Shown: in pieces, positions 30,620 through 40,171 of the stretch
Numbering within the stretch: position 1 is the stretch's first letter
Layout: each line of letters opens with the position of its first letter
Assembly: GCF_000219625.1 (NCBI RefSeq)
Contig: NC_018212.1
Coordinates: 1,364,001 to 1,428,000, forward strand
Source: Zymoseptoria tritici IPO323
Taxonomy: Eukaryota > Ascomycota > Dothideomycetes > Mycosphaerellales > Mycosphaerellaceae
Reading direction: 5' to 3'
DNA: 64,000 nucleotides
Made by a program: the position numbers and the translations under genes
Notes under the pieces: model-generated
Database searches by the model: none
What the model was told of the DNA's origin: nothing
What the model saw: only the letters and a program-made list of their open reading frames with translations

Positions 30620-33350
30620 CGGAATACGGGTAAAGTGGCTAGAGATACTATACGCAACGTACTTATTGTCCTTATTCTGTGCCTAATTTACGACTTTAGG
30701 ATCCGGGTGTGCTACTTAATGTTAGCTACGAGGTTATCGGTAAGGACATTAGTAACGTTACCTACCCCGCAAAGTATGTACTAATCCCTAATACTCTTCC
30801 TATGTTACTACTGTCGTAAGTAACTTTATCTAGCTAACAGCTTCCCGAAGGGCTAGGTTCTTGCCGAACTTCTCGTCGATATTGCGAAAGAAGTAAACAC
30901 GGCATATTATAAGAACATCTCGTAGATGTTCTCGCTAGTCTCCAGCGAGGTTTTAACTAGGGAGTTTAATATCCTCGAGGTATTAACTAAGTCCTACTAT
31001 TATGTTAGGACGGTACTAAAGGATAAGCTTACGGCTAAGGTTATAGATAGGATTATAGAAAGGATTATTAGCGAGGGTATCCTTAACATTACGTACCTAA
31101 ATGTTGCTCTCCGGACTAGTCGCTCTTAACATACGCAAAGCCCCGGCCGTAGATATGCCGCTAATAAATCCGCTCCTTACTAAGGACCCGGGCAAGTACA
31201 TCGAAGACACGATAGAATAGCCGTCGCTAGAATTAGTCCCTACGGAAGTTTCTATATACGCGACAAAGAGGGAAAACTAGAAAAGAATTAGTAACCTTAC
31301 GAGTGACATTATTACCGAGGTTATGCATAAGGCTATAGGTTATCTTACTATAGTTGCTTTCGCCTTCGCATATAAAGAGCACCTCGTTATCTTAGGTAAT
31401 GCGATGTTCGAGACGTTTAAACGTTATGTCGATCTCGAAAGCGGTTAAACTAGCCTAGATCTAAGCTTAATCGTCGAATATGTATATAACGATCTATTGC
31501 TCGAGGTTATCGCTATACTAGATGTCGCGGAGGTATTACTAAGGTCACCCGTAAGCTAGGCGATAAGGTTATGCATAATATTACGGTTAATCTTACCTTA
31601 TCGGCTAGCTTTTCCTACTCTGCTATCTAAACCTAGTATAGGGTTTGCACCGACCGGCTACCCGGCTATATAAGGACCTTTATCTTACAGATTATGCTGC
31701 CTACGATATTATTGCAGTTTAAAGCATTATAAACATCCTCTAGTGTTTCGACATTGTATAACTTAATCTACGCCTTTACGAGAGGGTTAACTCTAAATTT
31801 GTCTAATAATGTTAGCTATAATGCTACACATAATCTCGCCGATAATGCTATACTTGTTGTTAAGGTTAGGTCCCTTGTCCTAAGTAAAACGTTCTAGATC
31901 TTATTCCGGATCTGCGTAGGCAGCTTATTCGGGCTATTTAAAGGATAGTTATATATCCCTTCCGCAACGAGAATTATCGTTAGAGTTCTGTTAAAGTCGA
32001 GTAGCACTAGCTATATAAATTTTGCTTAACATAGCACTCGTTGTTAAACAAATTAGCTAACACCGGTAGGATAATACTTTCCTATAATCTTATTAGGGAG
32101 GTCGCTACTAAGGTCGGCGGTGTTGTTATAAGTAACGCTATTAGTAATAACAGCGATGTTCTTATACATAATATAATCGATAACCTAGTTAATAAGCTTA
32201 CCGTATATAAATCTCCGGCACTAGTTGCCCTTATAGGTATAGCACTCGTCTACCGGTAGTGCAACGGTATAAGGATTATTAAAGAGCTCGTCGAATCGAT
32301 TAAGACTAAAGTGACCGTTCGGCGCAAACTACTTATGTATATGCAGAGGTGCCGTATAGTAGTCGTAGTAGATATACTAGATAGAAGCGCTAAAGTAGTT
32401 AAGAACGTTCTATAATAACATCTAGGTGCTTAGCTATAACATTAGCCGGGATAGTATAGATAATCTTACCGGTATTGTATCCTATCGGAAAATTATCGTA
32501 TAGGTCGCTAGATAAGGCGTACATGTACGGGAGTTTTAAAAACGGTTGTAAATCGTAGTAAATTTAATATTAGTACGTACGCGGTTATCTATAGCCTTAT
32601 ATACGGTAGCACCCTGTCGGTTACGGATAGCTCGGTACTACATCTACTCTTGCTCGTCTACATTCGAGTAGAATTAATTAATAACCTCTAGCACGATATG
32701 CTCGTAGTGTTTAATACTACTACACTGTTTTATAAGTCGAAGGATACGAGCGTTTCTAAGGAAAGGGCTTGTCGACATATGCGGACCTTTAATCCGCTTG
32801 TTCGCATATTAGATCTAGCAATATTAGCGATAGCATTAACTATAAGGTTACCCCTAACCCTATCGCTAAGCTTATCGATAATGTCTATACCGCGCCCTAG
32901 ATCTCCTTTAGGATAATCTTGTCTATAGCTAGTCGGATGTCCGGGATTACTCGTATATCGATAATATAGCCGATGCTATATAGTACAGTTCTTAGATATT
33001 CGGGAATTAGAACGTAATGTTTAATCTTAAAGGCACGTATACGTTCGGAGAGGTAGTATAGGATTCGACGTCCCTATTTATCGAAATTAGCTATAATATC
33101 GCGCGTAACCTTATAGATAATGTCTAGAGTAACATTAGCTATAACATTAAGTTATATTTGCGACCCCTTCTACCTACCTACCGAAGTCTTATAATGCCGC
33201 GGCTTGTTGTTGCTCGATAACCTAATAGGCCGTAGGGTTCTGTAGGTTTCGAGAGACAAGAAATAGATTATAAGGACGCTATGCCGCTATATTGCAATGT
33301 AGGTAATAGAATGTGCGATGTCGGTAATAATGTTAATATAACAGTAAGGG
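30620..33350. other. RIP-like mutated remainder of the element
   Basis: AT-rich DNA without a supported open gene. Copies of the intron-like 3' sequence (TAACATTA, CTAACCTTA and reverse forms) occur here too, for example near 31060, 31600, 31810, 32430 and 33100, in mixed orientation. Frames at 30926-31129 and 32041-32259 run through such repeats and are not accepted as genes. Confidence 0.45.
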
Positions 33351-33438
33351 GGAGGATCTCGGGAAGCTCGGCTTACAGTGAAAATTTTTGCATCCAAGTA
33401 CGGATGTTACCCGCGTTTAGCGCGGATTTACCGAGATT

Positions 33439-33457
33439 TTAGCGCTGTGAGGTCAGC
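33439..33457 (-). repeat. right terminal inverted repeat
   Basis: Exact 19-bp inverse of 25580-25598. The inward neighbour reads CCGAGATTT, matching the inverted left side (TCTCGG). Ordinary composition resumes immediately outside. Confidence 0.8.
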
Positions 33458-33813
33458 TACACCCACGTATTGTTGTGTGTGGACGTTTGCAGAAAGGAAA
33501 AGGTGGCCACACAGCCTTGGCACATCCGTACGCCGGACTCGGCTCCGAAGACCGCCATCTTTCATGTCGATTGGAACACCTGCTTCTTTCATCTAACCAT
33601 CATTCACGACACTATAGATCAATACATGGCCAACTCGGCAGAAGGTCCGACAGAGCACGGCAAGCGATTCTCAACTTCTCCCTCCGCCCATCCGCTGCGG
33701 TCACAAACAGATGTGGACAGACGCAAGCAGTAGCACACTCAAGAGACTCTTCCCGCGGCCACGAGAGATTTATCAGTGGACGAATTGCTCCTCATCGCCG
33801 TGCTCGAAGAAGG
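33458..33813. other. intergenic
   Basis: Between the element's right end and the SDR stop codon. No feature could be supported. Confidence 0.4.
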
Positions 33814-34750
33814 TCAAGCTTGAAGTACGATCGCCAGATCCGTTGCTAGAGATTCATCGTCAGTGGACCTGGTACTTATACAGCCAGATACAACGTTCAT
33901 GGAACCACTCACTGACAGCCAACTCGGCAAGACAGACACAATCAGAAACATGACCCAAGCACCACCGCCATCCCAGAACTCATGCGGCGGGTTTGCGCGT
34001 GTGACTTGATTGGCCACGCGCCTCGCGTATGTGGCAGCAGGCATGCCAGTCTTGTTGCCTTGCGCTTTGAGCGTCTCGATGTGGTCCTTGATTGGCAAGT
34101 ATCTTGAGTCGCTTGGGGCGTGCAGGCCGTTTCGGAGTATGTTCGATTGGACGTAGCCTGTGACTACCTCAACGACACGGACTCCGAAAGGCTCAAGTTC
34201 CTGCATGGTCGAGTTAGCGATGTGGTCAAGGTCCAGGACGCTGTTGATCTGGCACACTCACCAAGCGAAGTGTCTTGCTGTACTGACTCAGAGCAGCTTT
34301 TGTTGCGTTGTAGGGGCCTTGCCATATCGCAGGTACAGCTCGAGTAACGCTGCCGATCTGGACGATGACTCCTTTCGCCGCGATGAGAAGCGGCGCAAAT
34401 TCCCGGACCATGCTCATCACCGCAACAACATTCACGTTGAACAGTTCCTGGACCTTGGCTGTGTCAATATCGGTGCCGGTGGATGCATAATGTATTCCTG
34501 CGTTGTTGACCAGGTAATGCAGATGTCCTCCCGTAATCTGCTCGACTTGCTTCTTCAGCGCCAGGATACTTTCGGATTCTTGCACATCCACATCCATGGG
34601 AACAATGTTCTTGTGCAGCTCTGCGAGCTCTTTCAGCGCGCTTGGTTGCCGTGCGGTTGCGATGGTTCGAACCCCCCGGCTGGCGAACTCGAGCGCCAAC
34701 GCACGACCTATGCCGCTTCCACATCCGGTGATGAGGGCAAATTGACTCAT
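33814..34750 (-). CDS. short-chain dehydrogenase/reductase
   Basis: Exons 34750-34262 and 34200-33814 encode 291 residues; the 61-nt intron (GTGAGT to GCAG) is phase 0 and gives TLRLELEPFGV. Classical SDR motifs are present: TGCGSGIG (residues 8-15), the NNAG motif in YLVNNAGIHY, the catalytic Ser in QIGSVTR, and YNATK with the catalytic Tyr and Lys. A hydrophobic stretch near residues 240-265 (AWVMFLIVSVLPSWL) could anchor it to a membrane, as in 1-acyl-DHAP reductase-like fungal SDRs. The start ATG is in good context (AAC before it). It is divergent from the FAH-family gene across 362 bases, so shared control is possible. The substrate is unknown. Confidence 0.92.
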
Positions 34751-35112
34751 GTTAATGTTGGGTTCATGTAGCCAGTAGCGGATCTGGTTGCTTTTGAGGC
34801 TGGCGTTGCAATGGCACAGATTCCTGGGTCGGAAATGTTCAAAACCTCGAGGTTGCCGCACTGCACTCCAAAAGCAAGTCAGCTGTTTAGTAGCCTGGGA
34901 ATCGGCAACGCATCGCCTCTGAATGATAGTCGGCGAATCGTACCCAGCTGTGGTTGCCGGTCTGGGCGGGCCTTCGTGTGCGGTTTGCCCCACAGCGGGA
35001 CGTCTTTATGCTGGGAAAAGCGAACTGCGGGGCGGCTTCATGCCTGGGAAAGCGACCCAGACAAGAACCTATTACCGTATTCCCTCAGTTTCGTGCTGTT
35101 AATCCATCGATC
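34751..35112. other. divergent promoter, SDR / FAH-family gene
   Basis: 362 bases between two divergent start codons. It contains a repeated CTGGGAAA-GCGA motif (near 35010 and 35043). A regulator site is possible but not proven. Confidence 0.4.
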
Positions 35113-36320
35113 ATGGCAGATTTCAATGCGCTTTTCAAATTCGCTGCAAAGGAGGACCACGAGGCCTACTTTGCGCCTACGACATATCAGAAGGATTGCA
35201 CACAGCTCGTGGGCACTTCCGTCACTGCTTACACCTCAATCGACGACTTGCGGTCCAAGACACGCGGAACGAAGCGTACTGTTGTCAAGGTCAGCCATGG
35301 TGATGCAGAAGGTGGACTCGTCGGCTGACATCTTGTGTGCAGCTACTTGCGCCATTACCTTCGACAAGGGTGCCGATCTACTGCGTCGGCCTCAACTACA
35401 GATCGCACGCAAAGGAAGCCAAGGTAGTAGCATCCGCAGTGCAATACGTCTTCTCCAGACTGATCATGTCCCACATCAAAGCTCAACGTCACGAAATATC
35501 CACCGCTTTGGACCAAACCCGCAACGTCTCTGGCAGATCCAGGGGAGGATATTCCGCTCGACGAATTCTGCGCCACAAGTCTTCCTGACTTCGAAGGCGA
35601 GTTGGTGAGTCTACGTTTGTATTGGGATCACGTTCCTCGAGCATAGTTGAATGTCCTGTCTCCTTAGGTGTTCGTAACATCAAAAGATGCCAAAAACGTT
35701 TCGGTCTCGGACGCCGACTCATACATTCTCGGATACACCATCGGCAACGACCTCTCTTGCCGATTCTTCCAACTGCCCAACAACTCTGGAGGCCAATTTT
35801 TCTACGCAAAGGTACGTTATGAGGTACACGGGAGCTGCGGTGCCGTCGGAAAATGTCTTGGGCCATCCCAGGTCTTCCGTCGCGGGCTTCGCCTGAGCAT
35901 AGCTGACATTTGATCCTATTTCGTTCTAGGCTTTCGATAAGTTTGCTCCCATTGGACCAATACTCTTGAGTACGGAGCAATACAACGCAACCGCAGCTGG
36001 CCGACGACTCTTCACTCGAGTCAATGGCAAGGTGGTCCAGGATGTCGAGATTGCTCAGGACATGATTTTCAGTCCCGCTCAAGTCCTCAGCCACATGAGT
36101 AGAGGTGAGCACAAATCCTGTGCCTGATCGTAGGAGCGAAAAATTCTGATCTTGCAAAATAGGCACAACCATCCCAGCCGGCACCGCAGTTATGACAGGT
36201 ACAGCTGCCGGAGTGGGAGCTTTCCAAAGTCCCAAGTCATTCCTTCAGGATGGAGACGTTGTTGAAGTCGAGATCGAGTCGTTGGGCGTTCTTTCGAATA
36301 CGATTCGCTTTGAAAAGTGA
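35113..36320 (+). CDS. fumarylacetoacetase-family hydrolase
   Basis: Six exons (35113-35289, 35343-35423, 35482-35604, 35668-35811, 35930-36104, 36163-36320) encode 285 residues, the usual length of FAHD-type enzymes. Every junction keeps frame. Family landmarks in order are VPIYCVGLNYRSHAKEA, PLWTKPATSLADPGEDI, LPDFEGELVFV (the metal-binding Glu pair of DFEGEL), YTIGNDLSCR, AFDKFAPIGPILL, RVNGKVVQD, and TIPAGTAVMTGTAAGVG. FAH-family proteins hydrolyse or decarboxylate diketo or 2-oxo acids; in meta-cleavage pathways they act on ring-opened products. Next to an extradiol dioxygenase, aromatic hydroxylases and SDRs, that role is a reasonable inference, though general oxaloacetate or acylpyruvate activity cannot be excluded. 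Confidence 0.92.
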
Positions 36321-36926
36321 GTTTCATCTGCTGCCTGGACAACATGTATGTCTCCAAGTGCACTCTATACGATTGAGATGATGGCTGACGGACCCATGGA
36401 TCAGTATGGCATGGTGGCGACGCTGCTATATCGTTGTCCAAAATCTAGCGCTTCGGCTGTTCACATAGAAGAGGTTCGACAACACTTCGAATGGTAATCG
36501 GAGATTTGATTCGATCTGCTGTTTCTCAAAGCATATAGCCTGGTCCGCCGTGTGCTACCCTCTATGGACGCCACGACATGCTGGCTTGTCAAACTGCTGC
36601 TGGATTAGCTGTACGAGACCACGTTTACCTGTCATTTTGTTCCGTCCTGCCAGGCATTCAACTTTGTTCAACTCGTTCCATGGCTTCTGAATGCCGCTGT
36701 CCGCGATCGCGTGCAAACCTCGCAGAAGCCCTGAAGCGGGGCGGACGTGGGAGTGGGGCGGCGGTCTTATTTTAGTTGAAGCTCTCTTGATTTGACGACA
36801 TCGACCTGAAATATTGATTAAAGGTAGTCCCGCACTGGTCCCACCCACTTCCTCCCACACCTGACTCGCCCCAACCTCTCTCTTCACTCATGATCTTACC
36901 GCCCCGCGCCCGGCGGCCATTGCACG
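36321..36926. other. intergenic
   Basis: 3' flank of the FAH-family gene and promoter of the transcription factor gene. A C-rich stretch with CCCACC elements lies at 36825-36915. No gene was seen. Confidence 0.4.
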
Positions 36927-38990
36927 ATGCCCAAGACATATCGGAGTTGTGAATACTGTGGAGTAGAGTACGCAAAGAAAGAACACTACGAGCGTCATGT
37001 ACGTACGCATACACGTGAGAAACCGTTCGATTGTGCGCGGTGCTCATCCAAGTTCTCACGCAACGACACTCTTCAGCGGCACATCCGCAAGTGCCATCCC
37101 CATGAAGACAGTGGCGATATCGCGACTCCGAGTGCAACCGATACAAGTCTGCCCGGAGGCCCACATTCGCAGGGCCTTTTGCCCTCTCCGGGGGAGACCG
37201 ACGAGCTGAGCAATCCGTTCTACGACAACGATCATGGTCTAGCTGTGCCGTCTTCATTGAACGATTTTGAGTGGCAATGGGACGATTCGTTGAATTTGGA
37301 TCCCACATTCTCCATCGACGACCTGTGCAGTTTCAATCCGGGAACGTCCGACCTGAACGGTGCTACATCCTGGTACACTCTTTTGAACTCCTCCGGCGAG
37401 CTCCACGAGCCGCCAGCTCAGCGAAATCTGGCGACTCTACACAGGCATGCACAAGAGCGGTCACAAAGGACTCCACAATGGGTCACCCACACTGCACAGC
37501 CAACGCACGATCTAGGTCTGTCGACTGGACCTTCACGAGCTCAGACTCCGCCTGCGACTGCTGAAGGCGAGATCTCTCGCGATGCACTTGCAAGTAGTTT
37601 GATTCTCCAACAACCGGCACCAAACTCGCCTTTACCGTGCGCACGACTACTCAACAGATGGATCCACGCTTTCACAACTCGCCTCTGGCCCGTCATCCCG
37701 GTGATTCATCTCCCAACTTTCCAGCCGGCGAGGACACATCCGTTGCTATTACTCTCAATCTGCTCGCTCGGAGCATTAGCTGATGGATCCGAGCAAGCTC
37801 TTTACTATGCTGAAAGGTTATTTGAAGGCGTGCATAAATCCATCCTCAATTCTTTCACGCCAGGTAAGGCGCTCGACAAGCACGCCTTGGCTACATTGCA
37901 AGCAGCAGTCATCGGACAAACGTTCTCGCTCTTATCTGGCAAAGCGGAACATCTATTGACCGCACAAGCCTTTCATGGCACTTTGTTCATCTCCACACGC
38001 AAATTTTGTACATCTCTTTACGGGTTCAAGTCTCTTCCCGAGATGGCGCCCGAATCTGTTCAAGCCAAGGACTGGAAAGAATGGGTGAACATTCAGACTA
38101 TCGTCCGTCTGCGTACCATGGCTTACATTCACAACGGCGAAGTTGCTGCGATCACACAGCAACCCGCCGCTCATCGCACGCAGCCTTTGAACAACCCAGC
38201 TGCTGCTCACGACGACCTGTTCCTGGCCAAAACAGCCGATGACTGGGTCAACCTCCAACGTGGTCGGATGAATTCCGCTTCCCAGTCTCCATCGGTATTC
38301 TCCATCATCGGTACCTTCGCATGCTTTATCGGCGAGATCAGCCATGCTCGATGCTCTCCCTTTAATACCATGAGAGAGGAGCACGTCGAAGAGTACCAGA
38401 GATCTCTCCACGAATCGTTTTGGAAAGCGGCAGAGTCGTTTCGAGCGGACCGCGTGCAGCGTTCGACCGTTCTCATCCTGTGGCACTCTTGCTTTCTCCT
38501 TCTTTTGTGCGACATCAACCTTGTGGAGAAGGTCTGCGGCAGGGATGGCAACTTCATGTCGGATGTCGAAACACAAGAGCTGCGCACTTGGACGATCACC
38601 GGAAGTGCTAAGCAGTGCATAGCGCACGCAGTTCTGATGTGCAGGCTGGCCGACGAAGCACGAGTCTGTGACGTTCCTGCGATTCACGTTGCAAGATCAC
38701 TGTGGCATGCCGGACTTGTCCTCACTGTGTACTCGTTGCTGGCACCGACACATGCTCCTATCGATGCTTTGCCCTCCACCACAGCGGAGTCGTGGCCAGG
38801 CATCCAGACACTTCGTCAACTCGACTTCCTGACTGCCCACGACCTGCAGGCTATCGATGACTGTGCCACTCCTTCACGATGCGGTCTCCTTGCGGCCTCA
38901 GTGTCGACTACACTCCGGTACCTGGGCCCATGGCCAGTGGCAGCTCACTACGCCAAAGCTCTTGACCAGGTCCTGAATCTCATCGATTAA
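36927..38990 (+). CDS. C2H2 plus fungal-specific transcription factor
   Basis: One uninterrupted frame of 687 residues starting at the first ATG. Residues 8-28 form a C2H2 finger (CEYCG ... HYERHVRTH), and residues 36-58 a second (CARCSSKF ... LQRHIRKCH) with the usual TREKPF linker. After an acidic, Ser/Pro-rich region (60-215), residues about 225-640 resemble the fungal-specific transcription factor domain (FTTRLWPVIPVIHLPTF near its start). This architecture is common in fungal pathway regulators. The gene lies beside the FAH, SDR and dioxygenase genes, so control of that cluster is an inference from position. The absence of introns contrasts with its neighbours. Confidence 0.9.
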   Translation: MPKTYRSCEYCGVEYAKKEHYERHVRTHTREKPFDCARCSSKFSRNDTLQRHIRKCHPHEDSGDIATPSATDTSLPGGPHSQGLLPSPGETDELSNPFYDNDHGLAVPSSLNDFEWQWDDSLNLDPTFSIDDLCSFNPGTSDLNGATSWYTLLNSSGELHEPPAQRNLATLHRHAQERSQRTPQWVTHTAQPTHDLGLSTGPSRAQTPPATAEGEISRDALASSLILQQPAPNSPLPCARLLNRWIHAFTTRLWPVIPVIHLPTFQPARTHPLLLLSICSLGALADGSEQALYYAERLFEGVHKSILNSFTPGKALDKHALATLQAAVIGQTFSLLSGKAEHLLTAQAFHGTLFISTRKFCTSLYGFKSLPEMAPESVQAKDWKEWVNIQTIVRLRTMAYIHNGEVAAITQQPAAHRTQPLNNPAAAHDDLFLAKTADDWVNLQRGRMNSASQSPSVFSIIGTFACFIGEISHARCSPFNTMREEHVEEYQRSLHESFWKAAESFRADRVQRSTVLILWHSCFLLLLCDINLVEKVCGRDGNFMSDVETQELRTWTITGSAKQCIAHAVLMCRLADEARVCDVPAIHVARSLWHAGLVLTVYSLLAPTHAPIDALPSTTAESWPGIQTLRQLDFLTAHDLQAIDDCATPSRCGLLAASVSTTLRYLGPWPVAAHYAKALDQVLNLID

Positions 38991-39170
38991 CCATGAAGCG
39001 CTGGCGTTTGATGACAAGCAACAGCATGCTGTCTCCTACGGTGCGCTATCTGCAAATAAGATGGTCACCTAGGAAGGGTGCATTGGAAAGTTTATTCCTG
39101 TGCGAAATGAAGATGAGCACCGCTCCGCATGTCAAAGCGCCTCAAGATACGATGTATCGCTCGTCCAGGC

Positions 39171-40171
39171 TCAGAATCCTCTCTTTGATAACTGCTCCTC
39201 AGTCCACCCCCACAGCATCGCGGCCTTGCTCTCGTCCTTCACAACCGCCGCTTTCTTCCCGACCTTTCCCACCGGATCATAATACTCTCCACTCTTCGCA
39301 TCCTTACTGCACGACGCCCACAACTGATTCAACGTTCCGTTCGCCCGGGAAACACTGGTCAACCTCGCCACCAAAGACCATACCACCTCCGGCACCCACG
39401 AATACGATTCCTTGATGCCGCTCTGCAGTAGATTTGTCTTCACAACGCCGGGATGCAGTGAGATGCTTCGTATGGAGGGATATCGCTTCGCCAGCTCCTG
39501 CGTGAAGTAGATGTTGGCTAATTTACTCTGTCCGTATCGAACCATGCACTGGTAGTCGGACATGGGTGTCAGTGCGGCTTCCAGGACGAGCCCCTGCTTG
39601 GGCGCCATCAAGTGAGCAGCCGAGGATACGTTGACGATTCGAACGTCTGATGGTTTCCCTCCATCCTCGGCGGATTGCGCGGTCTTCTGAAGGATGGGAA
39701 GAAGCAGCTTTGTGAGCAGAGCATGTCCAACGTGGTTCGTACCAAGCTGCACTTCAAATCCATCTTTGGTGAGAGCTGGAGGACAACCCATGATGCCGGC
39801 ATTATTCATGAGAATGTCCAGGCGTGTGGAAGTCGCGAGAAAGGTTTCTGCGGCTTGCTTCACGGAGGAGAGGTCGGAGAGGTCCATGGGCAGATGAGTG
39901 ATGTCGGCGGTGGGCGCTTGGACTTTGATCGAGGCGATGGCTGCTTCGGCTTTCTCACGGCTGCGAGCTCCCATGAAGATTCGAGGAGAGCCGTGCAAAG
40001 CGAACTGGAGACAGCTCTCGTAACCGAGTCCGGCATTGCCTGTAACCGATTGGGTCAGCGAGAGCATATTGGATATGGCGTTGATAGAGAAGTCTTACCT
40101 CCTGTGACTATGATGACCTTTCCAGAGAAGTCTGGAATATCATCGGTGCTGAAGGTCTTGTGAGAAGGCAT
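39171..40171 (-). CDS. short-chain dehydrogenase, retinol dehydrogenase-like
   Basis: Exons 40171-40099 and 40039-39171 encode 313 residues. The 59-nt intron (GTAAGA to ACAG) splits the cofactor loop and its removal gives VTGGNAGLGYES, the TGxxxGxG motif. Further motifs are LMNNAGIM, NVSSAAHL and YGQSKLAN (catalytic Tyr and Lys). The order and spacing match the fungal retinol-dehydrogenase/WW-domain-oxidoreductase-like SDR group, usually NADP(H)-dependent, acting on a wide range of carbonyls. It is convergent with the transcription factor gene, 180 bases away. It could act in the neighbouring aromatic pathway, but nothing in the sequence fixes the substrate. Confidence 0.92.

Larger units (their letters stand above)
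29650..30620. other. less mutated island inside the element
   Basis: Here CA and TG are common again and G+C is higher than in the flanking AT-rich DNA. Small frames (for example 29995-29687 on the minus strand) show no domain. The island holds two short tandem repeats (30174-30254 and 30321-30396) and an A/C-rich end (30570-30600). Confidence 0.5.
25580..33457. mobile_element. 7.9-kb TIR element, RIP-like mutated
   Basis: An exact 19-bp inverted repeat, GCTGACCTCACAGCGCTAA, stands at 25580-25598 and, inverted, at 33439-33457. The similarity continues inward (TCTCGG after both) and includes a second shared block CTGTAAGCCGAGCT at about 25667 and, inverted, at about 33366. Between them the DNA is AT-rich, with TA very frequent and CA/TG rare, the pattern of repeat-induced point mutation. 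It contains broken intron-rich genes on both strands, a tandem repeat, and a less mutated island near 29.65-30.6 kb. The size and ends suit a large cut-and-paste transposon; the superfamily could not be named, and no clear target-site duplication is seen. Two unrelated nested insertions are the alternative. Confidence 0.75.

Noticed and set aside
32041..32259. 72-codon frame in the element
   Set aside because: Consists mostly of repeated intron-like sequence; no homology.
34664..34680. GGTTCGAACCCC, like a tRNA B box
   Set aside because: Inside SDR coding sequence; no cloverleaf can be formed around it.
34226..34993. Longer SDR frame starting at 34993
   Set aside because: The added N-terminus has no SDR similarity; the Rossmann motif starts eight residues after the ATG at 34750.
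34811..35608. Plus-strand 265-codon frame over the SDR/FAH promoter
   Set aside because: Shadow frame overlapping the true FAH-family exons in another frame.
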